From Alphaproteobacteria bacterium (lineage in GTDB: Bacteria; Pseudomonadota; Alphaproteobacteria; SHVZ01), in NCBI GenBank assembly GCA_016869375.1, contig VGEH01000010.1, positions 1 to 55,341 of the forward strand: DNA of 55,341 nucleotides, read 5' to 3'. Below the pieces are notes generated by a model. It was not told the origin of the DNA, searched no databases, and saw nothing but the letters and a program-made list of their open reading frames with translations. The translations under genes and the position numbers were made by a program. Shown here piece after piece: positions 47,111-55,341 of the stretch; position 1 is the first letter of the stretch, and each line of letters begins with the position of its first letter.

Positions 47111-47836
47111 TCAGGTCAGCACGCCGAGACGGCGCGCGACCTCCTGATAGGCTTCCTTGACGTTGCCGAGATCCTCGCGGAAGCGGTCCTTGTCGAGACG
47201 CTCGTTGGTGCGCGCGTCCCAGAGCCGGCAATTGTCCGGGCTGATCTCGTCGGCGATGACGATCCGCATCTCGTCGTTCTCGGTGTAGAGCCGGCCGAAC
47301 TCGAGCTTGAAGTCGACGAGCTTGAGGCCGACGCCGAGCAGCAGGCCGATCAGGAAGTCGTTCACCCGGAGGCCGAGCGACAGCATGTCGTCGAGGTCCT
47401 GGGTGGTGGCCCAGCCGAAGGCGGTGATGTGCTCTTCCGAGACCATCGGGTCGCCGAGCTCGTCGGACTTGTAATAGTACTCGACGATCGAGCGCGGCAG
47501 CGGCGTGCCCTCCTCGATCTTGAAGCGCTTGGCGATCGAGCCGGCGGCGTGGTTGCGGATCACCACCTCGATCGGGATGATCTCGACCTCGCGCACGAGC
47601 TGCTCGCGCATGTTGAGGCGGCGCACGAAGTGCGTCGGCACGCCGATCTCCGCCAGCCGCGACATGAGGTACTCGGAGATGCGGTTGTTCAGCACCCCCT
47701 TGCCCTCGATCACGCCGCGCTTCTGGTTGTTGAAGGCGGAGGCGTCGTCCTTGAAATACTGGATGAGGGTGCCGGGCTCGGGCCCTTCGTAAAGGATCTT
47801 GGCCTTGCCCTCGTAGATGCGCCTGCGTCGAGCCAT
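47111..47836 (-). CDS. purC: SAICAR synthetase
   Basis: This 241-residue enzyme joins aspartate to [30 protein letters not shown] start (seen here as [14 protein letters not shown]), [29 protein letters not shown] and the C-terminal [14 protein letters not shown] are clear. I use the ATG at 47836; a GTG three codons upstream is an alternative. It is followed by purSQL. Confidence 0.97.
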   Translation of the reverse strand: MARRRRIYEGKAKILYEGPEPGTLIQYFKDDASAFNNQKRGVIEGKGVLNNRISEYLMSRLAEIGVPTHFVRRLNMREQLVREVEIIPIEVVIRNHAAGSIAKRFKIEEGTPLPRSIVEYYYKSDELGDPMVSEEHITAFGWATTQDLDDMLSLGLRVNDFLIGLLLGVGLKLVDFKLEFGRLYTENDEMRIVIADEISPDNCRLWDARTNERLDKDRFREDLGNVKEAYQEVARRLGVLT

Positions 47837-47880
47837 GGGATCCACTGGAGGCTTGAGCGGGAGATATAGCAGCGGAGGGG

Positions 47881-48711
47881 TCAGGAATGAAGGGCGAGGA
47901 CGGTTCCCGTGGCTTCATCGGCCGGGACCAGAAGCGAGCCCCCCGGCCCCGGCTTCGGATCGACCCCGGTCGATTCGAGGATGGCCTTGCAGTGCTTGAG
48001 GTCTTCGACCCTGACCGACATGCCGACGAGGCAGGGTAACGGCCGGCCGGGCTTGGCGTTAACCCCCGGATACACGGTTTCCAGCTCCGCCGGCGAGACC
48101 ACCTCGATGCGCTCGCGCCCGGTCTCGACCACCCGGCCCCTGACCGCGTCCGCCCCGAAGATCCGGCGGAAGGCATCGAGGACCGGCCGGGAATCGGCCG
48201 CGGCGATGACGAAACCCGAGGTCGCGACCGCCGTGTTGGGATGGTCGAGCCATTCCGGCGCCCGCACTTCCTTTTCGGAGAGATGGCAGCAGACGAAGCT
48301 GCGGAAGCCCGGCACCGTGCCGTCCGGCAGGTTGACGATGTCGAAGGCGAGGCGGGCGTCGCCGCTGCCATGCTCGATCACGCGCTCGAGCCGGTTCGGC
48401 GGCGCCGGGGCGAGCCCCGCCTTGTCGAGGCGCGCGAAGGCCGCGGCGCCTGAGGGTGCACCGAAGGCAAGACCGATCAGGCCGGGGCCGTGGGCCAGAT
48501 GCCCGTCCAGGTTCGAGGTCGGCAGCGCCGGATCGACGATGCCGATCAGCTCGATGTAGCCCTGGCGCAGCATCAGGCAGTAATTGCCGCTGCCGCGGTT
48601 GAGATGACGCCCGCGCGGCGTCGCGGTGAATCCGAGGCGCGCCCAGGTACGCTTCGCCATCTCCAGGTCACGGACCACGACCTGGACGTGGTCGACGCCG
48701 AACAGGCTCAT
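47881..48711 (-). CDS. VOC family (glyoxalase-like) protein
   Basis: This 276-residue protein begins [30 protein letters not shown], the start of a glyoxalase-like domain. It contains [18 protein letters not shown], and a second related half follows (about residues 140-276). Relatives include metal-dependent dioxygenases, isomerases and lyases; the reaction is unknown. It overlaps mtnP by four bases and lies 44 bases before purC, so it is co-transcribed with purine-related genes. Confidence 0.8.
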   Translation of the reverse strand: MSLFGVDHVQVVVRDLEMAKRTWARLGFTATPRGRHLNRGSGNYCLMLRQGYIELIGIVDPALPTSNLDGHLAHGPGLIGLAFGAPSGAAAFARLDKAGLAPAPPNRLERVIEHGSGDARLAFDIVNLPDGTVPGFRSFVCCHLSEKEVRAPEWLDHPNTAVATSGFVIAAADSRPVLDAFRRIFGADAVRGRVVETGRERIEVVSPAELETVYPGVNAKPGRPLPCLVGMSVRVEDLKHCKAILESTGVDPKPGPGGSLLVPADEATGTVLALHS

Positions 48712-49577
48712 TTCTTGAGGACGCGCCCGGCGACCGCATCCAGCTTGGCAAGCAGCGCCGGATCGCGCTTGTCGGGATGGGTCATGATCGCGTGCTCGAG
48801 CGCGATCTGGCAGCCATGCTTGCACGGACCCGTATGGTCCTTCATGCGCGGCGCCGCCTCGCAGACTAGGCCGCGGGCGTTGCCGGCATTGGCGATCACC
48901 ACCTTGACCACCTGATCGACGGTGACGGCGTCGTGGTCCGGATGCCAGCAGTCATAGTCCGTGACCATGGCGACGGTCGCGTAGCAGATCTCCGCCTCGC
49001 GGGCGAGCTTGGCCTCCGGCATGTTGGTCATGCCGATGACGCTGCAGCCCCAGCTCCGGTAGAGATGCGATTCCGCCTGGGTCGAGAATTGCGGACCTTC
49101 CATGACCATGTAGGTGCCGCCGCGCACGATCTTGAGGCCTAGCTTCTGGCCCGCCGCGACCAGGTGGTCGCCGAGACGCCCGCAGACAGGATGCGCGACC
49201 GAGACATGGGCGACGCAGCCGGCCGAGAAGAAGCTCTTGGTGCGCGCGAAGGTGCGGTCGATGAACTGGTCAACGATGACGAAGGTGCCGGGCGGCAGCT
49301 CCTCCTTCAGCGAGCCGACCGCCGAGACCGAGATGATGTCGGTGACGCCGACACGCTTCAGCGCATCGATATTGGCGCGGTAGTTGATGTCGGAAGGACT
49401 GATCTTGTGGCCGCGTCCGTGTCGCGGCAGGAACACCAGCCGCTGGCCGTTCAGCGTCCCGAACATGAGTTCGTCCGAAGGGGCACCCCACGGCGTCTCG
49501 ACCTTCTTCCAAGAGACCTCGGTCAGGCCAGGAATGTCGTAGACGCCGCTGCCGCCGATGATGCCGACCAGGGTCAT
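48708..49577 (-). CDS. mtnP: S-methyl-5'-thioadenosine phosphorylase
   Basis: This 289-residue enzyme splits 5'-methylthioadenosine into adenine and 5-methylthioribose-1-phosphate. The start IGIIGGSGVYDIPG-type (VGIIGGSGVYDIPG), phosphate-site FLPRHGRGHKISPSDINYRANI, and VMEGPQFSTQAES / IGMTNMPEAKLARE are typical MTAP signatures. Its substrate is made by the spermidine synthase encoded near the window's right end, and its product adenine can be salvaged beside the purine genes. Confidence 0.96.
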   Translation of the reverse strand: MTLVGIIGGSGVYDIPGLTEVSWKKVETPWGAPSDELMFGTLNGQRLVFLPRHGRGHKISPSDINYRANIDALKRVGVTDIISVSAVGSLKEELPPGTFVIVDQFIDRTFARTKSFFSAGCVAHVSVAHPVCGRLGDHLVAAGQKLGLKIVRGGTYMVMEGPQFSTQAESHLYRSWGCSVIGMTNMPEAKLAREAEICYATVAMVTDYDCWHPDHDAVTVDQVVKVVIANAGNARGLVCEAAPRMKDHTGPCKHGCQIALEHAIMTHPDKRDPALLAKLDAVAGRVLKK

Positions 49578-49592
49578 CGAATCTCACTCCCC

Positions 49593-49626
49593 AAAAGCGA
49601 CGAGGGCCGCTTCGCCGCGGCCCTCG
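49593..49626 (-). terminator. Rho-independent terminator of the petABC operon
   Basis: CGAGGGCCGC pairs with GCGGCCCTCG (49601-49610 with 49617-49626). On the minus strand it is followed by TCGCTTTTGG. It separates petC from mtnP. Confidence 0.85.
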
Positions 49627-49653
49627 CTCGAATTCCGACTGAAGGGCCGGCGG

Positions 49654-50406
49654 TCAGTGGACCGAGGCCCAGACCTTGCGCTTCGCGGCGTAGAGGATGC
49701 CGGTGAACACGATCAGGAAGATCAGGACCTTGATGCCCATCTGCTTGCGCGCCTCGAGCGTCGGCTCGGAGGCCCAGGTGAGGAAGGTCGTCACGTCCTT
49801 CGCCTGCTGCTCGACCGTCGCCTTGGTGCCGTCCTGGTAGGGGACGCCATCGACGTTGAGCGGTGCCGGCATGGCGATCTGCTGACCCGGGAAGTAGGTG
49901 TTGAAGTGCATGCCGTCGGCCACCGTGACGCCGGCGGGCGGCGGCACATAGCCGACCAGCACGCCATAGACGTAGTCGGGGCCGCCGACGCGCGCCTTGG
50001 CGATCATCGAGAGGTCCGGCGGGAAGGCGCCGTTGTTGCCGGCACGCGCCGCGTTCTCGTTCGGGAAGGGCCGCACGAACTTGTCGGACGGACGCCCGAC
50101 GCGCTCGAACATCTCGCCGGCGTCGTTCGGCCCGTCCATGACTTTGGCCTGGGCGGCGATCGCCTTGATGTCGTCTTCCTGGTAGCCGATGCCCTTCAGG
50201 TCGCGATAGGAGAGCTGGGTGACCGCGTGGCACGCGGCGCAACCCTCCTTGTAGACCTGGAAGCCGCGCTGCAGCGATGCCCGGTCGAAGGTCCCGAAGA
50301 TGCCCGAGAAGCTCCAGTGCTGCTTGGGCGGCTTCACCGCTTCCGCCGCCTCGGCGGCGGTGCCGAAGGCAAGGAGAAGCGCGACAGCGGAAATCAGACG
50401 GCGCAT
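49654..50406 (-). CDS. petC: Cytochrome c1
   Basis: This 250-residue precursor has a signal peptide (to about residue 21), the heme site CAACH (residues 56-60), the Met-ligand stretch QQIAMPAPLN and a C-terminal membrane anchor (about 228-244). It passes electrons from the Rieske protein to cytochrome c. It starts within the stop of petB (TGATG), so cytochrome b and c1 are separate proteins here, not a FbcH-type fused precursor. Confidence 0.96.
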   Translation of the reverse strand: MRRLISAVALLLAFGTAAEAAEAVKPPKQHWSFSGIFGTFDRASLQRGFQVYKEGCAACHAVTQLSYRDLKGIGYQEDDIKAIAAQAKVMDGPNDAGEMFERVGRPSDKFVRPFPNENAARAGNNGAFPPDLSMIAKARVGGPDYVYGVLVGYVPPPAGVTVADGMHFNTYFPGQQIAMPAPLNVDGVPYQDGTKATVEQQAKDVTTFLTWASEPTLEARKQMGIKVLIFLIVFTGILYAAKRKVWASVH

Positions 50407-51632
50407 CAGGCTTTCCCTTCCGCAGGCTTGAGCACGGGTGCGGAGATCGATTGCGGCAGGGGCAGCGGCCGTTCGATCAGCCCCAGCACCGGCAGCAGGA
50501 TCAGGAAGTGGAAGAAGTAGTAGGCGGTGGCGATCTGGCCGGTGATGACGAACCAGCCTTCCGGCGGGTTGGCACCGACATAGCCGAGAACGAAGCAGTC
50601 GATCACCAGCACCCAGAAGAACTTCCGGTATGTGGGCCGGAACTTCGCGCTGCGCACGCGCGCCGTGTCGAGCCACGGCAGGATGAACAGCACGAGGATC
50701 GAGGCGAACATCGCGATGACGCCGAGCAGCTTGTTCGGGATGGCGCGGAGGATCGCGTAGTAGGGCAGGAAGTACCACTCCGGCACGATGTGCGGCGGCG
50801 TCACCATCGGGTTGGCCGGGATGTAGTTGTCCGGCTCGCCGAAGAGGTTTGGCGCGAAGAACACCACGCCCGCGAAGAGGATCAGGAAGACGCCGAGTCC
50901 GAAGGAGTCCTTCGCCGTGTAGTACGGGTGAAAGGGGATCGAGTCCTGCGGGCCCTTGACGTCGATGCCGAGCGGGTTGCCCGAGCCGAAGCGGTGCAGC
51001 GCCACCATGTGGAGCATGACCACGGCGACGATGAGGAAGGGCAGCAGGTAGTGCAGCGAGAAGAAGCGGTTGAGGGTCGGGTTGTCGACCGAGAAGCCGC
51101 CCCAGAGCCAGGTCACGATCCAGTCGCCGACCACCGGGATGGCCGAGAACAGGTTGGTGATGACGGTCGCACCCCAGAAGCTCATCTGGCCCCAGGGCAG
51201 CACGTAGCCCATGAAGGCGGTCGCCATCATCAGCAGCAAAATCACCACGCCCAGTATCCACAGAAGCTCGCGCGGCGCCTTGTAGGAGCCGTAGTACATG
51301 CCTCGGAATATGTGGATGTAGACGACGATGAAGAAGAACGACGCGCCGTTCATATGGATGTAGCGGATCAGCCATCCATAGTTCACGTCGCGCATGATGC
51401 GCTCGACGGAGTCGAAGGCATACAGCGTGTGAGGCGTGTAATGCATCGCGAGGAAGATGCCGGTCGCGATCATGATGACCAGCACGATCCCGGCGAGCGA
51501 TCCGAAGTTCCACCAGTAGGAGAGGTTCTTCGGCGTCGGGTACTCATGCAGCTCGTGATGGAGGAACGAGAACACCGGCAGGCGGTGGTCGATCCAGCGC
51601 ACGAGACCGTTCTTGAAGGCGGGCGCTGCCAT
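50406..51632 (-). CDS. petB: Cytochrome b of the bc1 complex
   Basis: This 408-residue membrane subunit has eight helices. The two heme pairs lie in [10 protein letters not shown] with the later HIFRG stretch, and in [11 protein letters not shown] with [10 protein letters not shown]; the quinol-site [13 protein letters not shown] motif (the PEWY loop) is intact. It oxidises ubiquinol and reduces quinone at two sites. It lies 11 bases behind petA. Confidence 0.97.
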   Translation of the reverse strand: MAAPAFKNGLVRWIDHRLPVFSFLHHELHEYPTPKNLSYWWNFGSLAGIVLVIMIATGIFLAMHYTPHTLYAFDSVERIMRDVNYGWLIRYIHMNGASFFFIVVYIHIFRGMYYGSYKAPRELLWILGVVILLLMMATAFMGYVLPWGQMSFWGATVITNLFSAIPVVGDWIVTWLWGGFSVDNPTLNRFFSLHYLLPFLIVAVVMLHMVALHRFGSGNPLGIDVKGPQDSIPFHPYYTAKDSFGLGVFLILFAGVVFFAPNLFGEPDNYIPANPMVTPPHIVPEWYFLPYYAILRAIPNKLLGVIAMFASILVLFILPWLDTARVRSAKFRPTYRKFFWVLVIDCFVLGYVGANPPEGWFVITGQIATAYYFFHFLILLPVLGLIERPLPLPQSISAPVLKPAEGKA

Positions 51633-51643
51633 GGCGTCTGGTC

Positions 51644-52195
51644 CTAGCCGATGCGGATGGTCGTGTCGTCGAGGAAGGCGTAAGCCGGCACTTCGAGATT
51701 CTTCGGCGCCGGTCCCTTCCGGATACGCCCGGAGGTGTCGTAGTGCGAGCCGTGGCAGGGACAGAACCAGCCGCCGAACTCGCCCTTAGGATCGGCGGTC
51801 TTCTGGCCCAGCGGCACGCAGCCGAGATGGGTGCAGACGCCGACCAGGATCAGCCACTCGGGCTTCTTCGCCCGGGCGCTGTCCGGCTGCGGGTCGGGAA
51901 GCGCGGAGAGCGGGGTCGCGGCGGCCGCGTCGATCTCCGCCTTGGTGCGCTTGCGCACGAAGACCGGCTTGCCGCGCCAGGTGACGGTGATCGCCATGCC
52001 TTCCTGGACCGGCTTCAGGTCGACCTCGGTGGTCGACAGCGCGAGCACGTCGGCCGAGGGGTTCATGAAGGAGATGAACGGCCAGGCGACCGCGGCGGCG
52101 CCGACGACGCCCATGCCGCCAGCAGCCAAATAAATGAAATCGCGACGGGTCTCGCCTTCCGCGTGACCCCGCGTCGCCGTCGCTGCTTCTGCCAT
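51644..52195 (-). CDS. petA: Ubiquinol-cytochrome c reductase Rieske iron-sulfur subunit
   Basis: This 183-residue subunit has a twin-arginine-like anchor ([18 protein letters not shown]), a hinge, and the [2Fe-2S] boxes CTHLGC and CPCHGSHYD, with cysteines for the disulfide. It is the first gene of the pet operon. Upstream is a 183-base divergent region shared with trmL. Confidence 0.97.
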   Translation of the reverse strand: MAEAATATRGHAEGETRRDFIYLAAGGMGVVGAAAVAWPFISFMNPSADVLALSTTEVDLKPVQEGMAITVTWRGKPVFVRKRTKAEIDAAAATPLSALPDPQPDSARAKKPEWLILVGVCTHLGCVPLGQKTADPKGEFGGWFCPCHGSHYDTSGRIRKGPAPKNLEVPAYAFLDDTTIRIG

Positions 52196-52271
52196 TCACA
52201 CCCCCGAAAGGCGGTCGAAATCTTGCTTTGGAACCCGGGTGTTGAACCTACCCCGAGCGCTCGGAATCACG

Positions 52272-52292
52272 CTTGCGACACTATGACGCAAG
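52272..52292. promoter_or_regulatory. Inverted repeat in the petA-trmL divergent region
   Basis: CTTGCG-N9-CGCAAG lies 77 bases before petA and 87 bases before trmL. It could be a regulator site for either gene. Support is only its symmetry and position. Confidence 0.3.
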
Positions 52293-52378
52293 ATCGTTAC
52301 CCCCAGCACATCCGTGGCGCGTATAGAGCATTTTGAAAGGCTTGCAAAGCCATGCGGCGCCGCGTTTTTTGTCGCAGC

Positions 52379-52837
52379 ATGCGTCTCGCCCTCTACCAGC
52401 CCGACATCCCGCAGAACGCCGGAGCCCTCCTCAGGCTGGGGGCCTGCCTCGGGGTCCCTCTCGACCTCGTCGAACCGGCCGGATTCCTGATCGACGACCG
52501 CAGGCTCTCCCGCGCCGTCATGGACTACGCGGCCGCCGCCGACCTGACCCGGCACGCCTCCTGGGAGCGCTACCTCGCCGGACGCCCGCCCGGTCGGCTG
52601 GTCCTGCTGACCACCAAGGCCGCCACCCGCCACCTCGATTTCACCTTCCAGGCCGATGACACACTCCTGCTCGGCCAAGAATCGACGGGCGTGCCGCCCG
52701 AGGTGAAGGCGGCCTGCGACGCCGAGGTGCGCGTGCCGATGCGCGCGGGTCTGCGCTCGCTCAACGTGACGCTTGCCGCCGCGCTCGTTCTGGGCGAGGC
52801 CTTGCGCCAGACCAACGGCTTTCCGGAGGCGGCGTGA
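52379..52837 (+). CDS. trmL: tRNA (cytidine/uridine-34-2'-O)-methyltransferase TrmL
   Basis: This 152-residue SPOUT enzyme methylates the ribose of the wobble base in two leucine tRNAs. The start [34 protein letters not shown] and the knot stretch [23 protein letters not shown] are diagnostic. The ATG at 52379 fits the family start. Its stop overlaps the hemF GTG. Confidence 0.95.
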   Translation: MRLALYQPDIPQNAGALLRLGACLGVPLDLVEPAGFLIDDRRLSRAVMDYAAAADLTRHASWERYLAGRPPGRLVLLTTKAATRHLDFTFQADDTLLLGQESTGVPPEVKAACDAEVRVPMRAGLRSLNVTLAAALVLGEALRQTNGFPEAA

Positions 52838-53673
52838 GCGAGGAGCGGAAGGAACGGGCGAAGATCTGGTTCGAGGCGCTGCGCGACCGGCTCTGCGCCG
52901 CTTTCGAGAAGATCGAGGACGATTACCGGGGCGCCCTGGAGCATCTCCCGGCCGGCCGCTTCGAGCGCAAGGCCTGGCAGCGGCCGGGCGGCGGCGGCGG
53001 CGTCATGTCGATCATGAAGGGGCGCGTTTTCGAGAAGGTCGGCGTCAACGTCTCGACCGTGCATGGCGAGTTTCAGCCGGAATTCGCCAAGTCGATCCCG
53101 GGTGCGGCCGAGGATCCGCGCTTCTGGGCGTCGGGCGTCTCGCTGGTGGCGCATATGCGTTCGCCGCTGGTGCCGGCCGCGCACATGAACACCCGCCACA
53201 TCGTCACCACTAGGGCCTGGTTCGGCGGTGGCGCCGACATGACGCCGACGTTTCCCGAGGCGGCCGATACCGAGCGTTTCCACGCTGCGCTCAAGGCCGC
53301 CTGCGATCGCCACGATCCCGCCCACTATTCGCGCTTCAAGGAATGGTGCGACCGCTACTTCTTCCTGCCGCACCGAGGCGAGACGCGCGGCGTCGGCGGC
53401 ATCTTCTTCGATAACCTCGAAAGCGATTTCGAGCGCGACTTCGCCTTCACCCGCGATGCCGGCGAAGCATTCCTTGAGGTCTATCCGGAGCTGATCCGCC
53501 GGCACATGGGCCGTTCCTGGACCGAGGAGCAGCGGCGGGCGCTCCTGCTCAAGCGCGGGCGCTACGTCGAGTTCAACCTGCTCCACGACCGCGGCACGCT
53601 GTTCGGGCTCAAGACCGGCGGCAATGTCGAAGCGATCCTGATGTCGCTGCCGCCCGAAGTCGCCTGGGCTTAA
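52834..53673 (+). CDS. hemF: Oxygen-dependent coproporphyrinogen III oxidase
   Basis: This 279-residue enzyme converts coproporphyrinogen III to protoporphyrinogen IX using oxygen, feeding heme to the cytochromes encoded nearby. [38 protein letters not shown] and [18 protein letters not shown] are clear. It starts with GTG overlapping trmL by four bases (GTGA). Confidence 0.97.
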   Translation: MSEERKERAKIWFEALRDRLCAAFEKIEDDYRGALEHLPAGRFERKAWQRPGGGGGVMSIMKGRVFEKVGVNVSTVHGEFQPEFAKSIPGAAEDPRFWASGVSLVAHMRSPLVPAAHMNTRHIVTTRAWFGGGADMTPTFPEAADTERFHAALKAACDRHDPAHYSRFKEWCDRYFFLPHRGETRGVGGIFFDNLESDFERDFAFTRDAGEAFLEVYPELIRRHMGRSWTEEQRRALLLKRGRYVEFNLLHDRGTLFGLKTGGNVEAILMSLPPEVAWA

Positions 53674-53682
53674 GGGCCCCCT

Positions 53683-53722
53683 AAAAGCGAACGCCCCCGC
53701 TTTCGTTAAGAAAGCGAGGGCG
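53683..53722. terminator. Terminator between hemF and the 61-residue gene
   Basis: A 13-base stem with one mismatch (53692-53704 with 53710-53722, five-base loop) is followed on the minus strand by TTCGCTTTT. It mainly serves the minus-strand small gene but may also stop hemF transcripts. Confidence 0.75.
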
Positions 53723-53747
53723 CGACGGCTCCGAAGAGCCGACGCCG

Positions 53748-53933
53748 TTACGCCGAGGTGTCGACGATCTGTCCGCGGCCGCCCGAAGGCGCTGCCTGGG
53801 AGGCGATCTGCTTGGCGCTTTCAGCGGCTTGGAGGACGACCTGCGCCTGGGTTTCCGCGGATTTCTGGGCGATCTTCAGCCCAACGATCCCGAGACCCGT
53901 GACGTCGCCCGACGAACCGATAGCGGAGGGCAT
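53748..53933 (-). CDS. 61-residue protein resembling the 'putative motility protein' (YjfB-like) family
   Basis: This short protein has a helical, Ala/Gln-rich core (LKIAQKSAETQAQVVLQAAE) and a Pro-Ser-Gly tail ending GQIVDTSA. Small YjfB-like proteins share a size near 60 residues, an LKKAxDxxA-type helix and an (I/V)D-T-x-A ending. I make this link from pattern only. A GGAAGGA ribosome site precedes the ATG and a terminator follows, so the gene is likely real. No flagellar genes are in the window. Confidence 0.55.
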   Translation of the reverse strand: MPSAIGSSGDVTGLGIVGLKIAQKSAETQAQVVLQAAESAKQIASQAAPSGGRGQIVDTSA

Positions 53934-54041
53934 GGTTTTTCCTTCCCGATGGCTGCGTTTTGCAACCGCTCTCCGTCTACCATAGACGCGAGAGGTAAAG
54001 GAACCCTTACCCCGCCTAAATCCCCATTTCTGTGACGCGGA

Positions 54042-54884
54042 TCACGCCAGCTTTTCGGCGATGAAGCGCGGCGGGTGGAAGGCGCCGGCATGCACATGCG
54101 GCGTGTAGTATTTGGTGCGGATGCTGAGTTTGTCGAAGCGCTCGCTCAGGACCTCGACCTTGGTCTGCCTCAAGGACTTATCGTCCGTCGCCCAGCCCAG
54201 CGCCATGAACCCGCCGTAGTAGGTCGGGATCGCCGCGACATAGGCGTACGCGTCGGCAAAAATCTTCTTGAGCCGTCCGTTAACCATGACGAGCTCGTCC
54301 GGCTGTAGGAACGGCACGCCGTCCTGCACGCAAAGCACACCGCCCGGCGCCAGCGAGCGCTTGCAGTCCTTGTAGAACTGCTCGGTGAACAGCACCTCGC
54401 CCGGGCCCTGCGGATCGGTGGAATCGACAACGATCACGTCGAAGCGCTCGCTCGTCTCGGCCATGTACTTGCAGCCGTCGGCGATCACCAGGTCGAGGCG
54501 CTTGTCGTCGAAGGCGCCGCCGGAGACGCCCGGCATGTACTTGGTGCAAAGATCGACCACGGCACGATCGATCTCGACCATCACCACGCGCTCGAGCGGA
54601 TGCTTCAAGGCCTCGCGTGCTATGCCGCCATCGCCGCCGCCGACGATCAGCATGCGCTTCGCCTTGCCATGCGCCGTCAGCGGCACGTGGGTTAGCATCT
54701 CATGATAGACGTACTCGTCGCCCTCGGTCACCTGGATGACGCCGTCAAGCGCCAGCGCGCGACCGAGCACCGGGGTCTCGAAGATGATGAGATCCTGGTG
54801 CTCGGTTTTCTCGCGGAAGACGACTTTGGTGACCTGGAAGCGCTGCCCGATGTTCGGATAGAGGGTCTCGTTGAACCACTCCAT
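54042..54884 (-). CDS. speE: Spermidine synthase (polyamine aminopropyltransferase)
   Basis: This 280-residue enzyme transfers an aminopropyl group from decarboxylated S-adenosylmethionine to putrescine. WFNETLYPNIGQRFQV at the start, LDGVIQVTEGDEYVYHEML, VGGGDGGIAREAL, and VDSTDPQGPGEVLFTEQFY are diagnostic. The ATG at 54884 overlaps the speD stop by one base. Its by-product 5'-methylthioadenosine is the substrate of MtnP. Confidence 0.97.
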   Translation of the reverse strand: MEWFNETLYPNIGQRFQVTKVVFREKTEHQDLIIFETPVLGRALALDGVIQVTEGDEYVYHEMLTHVPLTAHGKAKRMLIVGGGDGGIAREALKHPLERVVMVEIDRAVVDLCTKYMPGVSGGAFDDKRLDLVIADGCKYMAETSERFDVIVVDSTDPQGPGEVLFTEQFYKDCKRSLAPGGVLCVQDGVPFLQPDELVMVNGRLKKIFADAYAYVAAIPTYYGGFMALGWATDDKSLRQTKVEVLSERFDKLSIRTKYYTPHVHAGAFHPPRFIAEKLA

Positions 54885-55321
54885 CAGATGAGGCCCCGCT
54901 TCTGGTCTCCGAGCGTGACGTGCGTCGGCTTGAAGGCTTCCTTCAAGACCGGGATCGCCCTGTGCGGCTTGGCGTCGCCGCACATGAACAGGTCGAGCGC
55001 GGCGTAGCCTCGCTCCGGCCAGGTGTGGATCGAGATATGCGACTCCGCCAGCACGGCCACGCCCGAGATCCCGCCCGAAGGCAGGAAGCGGTGCAGGTGG
55101 ATGTGCAGCAGCGTCGCGCCGGAGACCTCGATGGCCTTCCGGAACGCCTGCTCGATCAGCTTCTCGTCGTCGAGGCCGGTGCAGCCCCAAAGATCGAGGA
55201 TCAGATGGGTGCCTGCGAAGGTAAGCCCATCCTGGGTGACGAAATGGTCGAGCTCAGTGTCAGTCTGAGTTGTCGCGACCGCGAGGCGGTTCTTGGTCTC
55301 GGTCGCCCGGCTGTCCGGCAT
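54884..55321 (-). CDS. speD: S-adenosylmethionine decarboxylase proenzyme
   Basis: This 145-residue bacterial-type proenzyme cleaves itself before Ser94 in AESHISIHTWPERGYAALDLF, creating the pyruvoyl cofactor. The downstream DLFMCGD is intact. It makes the aminopropyl donor for SpeE. The ATG at 55321 is 21 bases from the window edge, so a longer start cannot be excluded; residues 1-30 look like a poorly conserved extension. Confidence 0.95.
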   Translation of the reverse strand: MPDSRATETKNRLAVATTQTDTELDHFVTQDGLTFAGTHLILDLWGCTGLDDEKLIEQAFRKAIEVSGATLLHIHLHRFLPSGGISGVAVLAESHISIHTWPERGYAALDLFMCGDAKPHRAIPVLKEAFKPTHVTLGDQKRGLI

Positions 55322-55341
55322 TGCCTCGCTGGCGCGGGTCC

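Noticed and set aside
49654..51513. Possible fused cytochrome b/c1 gene (FbcH type)
   Set aside because: The extra upstream part is an out-of-frame reading of petB. Cytochrome b is complete in its own frame and c1 has its own ATG and signal peptide.
53995..54012. Imperfect hairpin GGTAAAGG/CCCTTACC before the 61-residue gene
   Set aside because: One mismatch, a two-base loop and no T-run; too weak to call a regulatory element.

Overview
The window is high-GC bacterial chromosome with the hallmarks of an alphaproteobacterium. These are a GcrA cell-cycle regulator, separate petA-petB-petC genes for the bc1 complex, a ctaC-ctaD-ctaB-coxF-ctaG-ctaE aa3 oxidase operon, an F1-ATPase zeta-subunit homologue (DUF1476), the purC-purS-purQ-purL-bolA-grxD run and the rplY-pth-ychF run. 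A Rhodospirillales or Hyphomicrobiales relative is likely; I cannot place it more closely. It respires aerobically, probably oxidises sulfide, degrades proline and uses methylmalonyl-CoA.

Layout. Bases 1-122 hold the 5' end of an IS256-type insertion sequence, a few bases beyond the stop codon of an M32 carboxypeptidase. Bases 133-7742 (minus) are the cytochrome c oxidase operon with its assembly factors. Methylmalonyl-CoA mutase (plus) follows, then a minus-strand group of MFS transporter, argC, putA and a methyltransferase. Bases 16747-23552 (plus) are the most unusual part: a class II aldolase, a SelA-like PLP enzyme with an extra C-terminal domain, two tandem M81 metallopeptidases and a second SelA-like PLP enzyme. 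Bases 23573-27031 are a sulfur-related patch: a TusA-like protein divergent from a YeeE/YedE transporter, the zeta subunit, then a flavocytochrome c sulfide dehydrogenase pair. Bases 27168-37398 carry a HAD phosphatase, gcrA, ftsK, an aminotransferase, a YbbP/YbbA-type exporter divergent from a TesA-type esterase, and a FIST sensor protein. Bases 37535-41929 are housekeeping (prs, rplY, pth, ychF) plus an EamA transporter. A dienelactone hydrolase with a premature amber codon and an orphan secreted protein bracketed by near-identical terminator repeats follow. Bases 43331-52195 (minus) are petABC, mtnP, a VOC protein, purCSQL, bolA and grxD. The end carries trmL-hemF (plus), a 61-residue protein, and speD-speE (minus).

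How the parts fit. The bc1 complex passes electrons to aa3 oxidase, and sulfide dehydrogenase could feed the same cytochrome c pool. HemF and CtaB supply heme precursors. SpeD/SpeE make spermidine and 5'-methylthioadenosine, which MtnP recycles to adenine beside the purine genes. BolA and the monothiol glutaredoxin are a known iron-sulfur partner pair.

Best candidates for something new: (1) the aldolase / SelA-like / M81 / M81 / SelA-like cluster, which looks like an uncharacterised catabolic route and has a perfect operator-like palindrome upstream; (2) coordinated loss of both carboxylates of the Mg/Mn site between oxidase subunits I and II; (3) the PLP-enzyme/beta-domain fusion. No tRNA, rRNA, CRISPR array or riboswitch was recognised.
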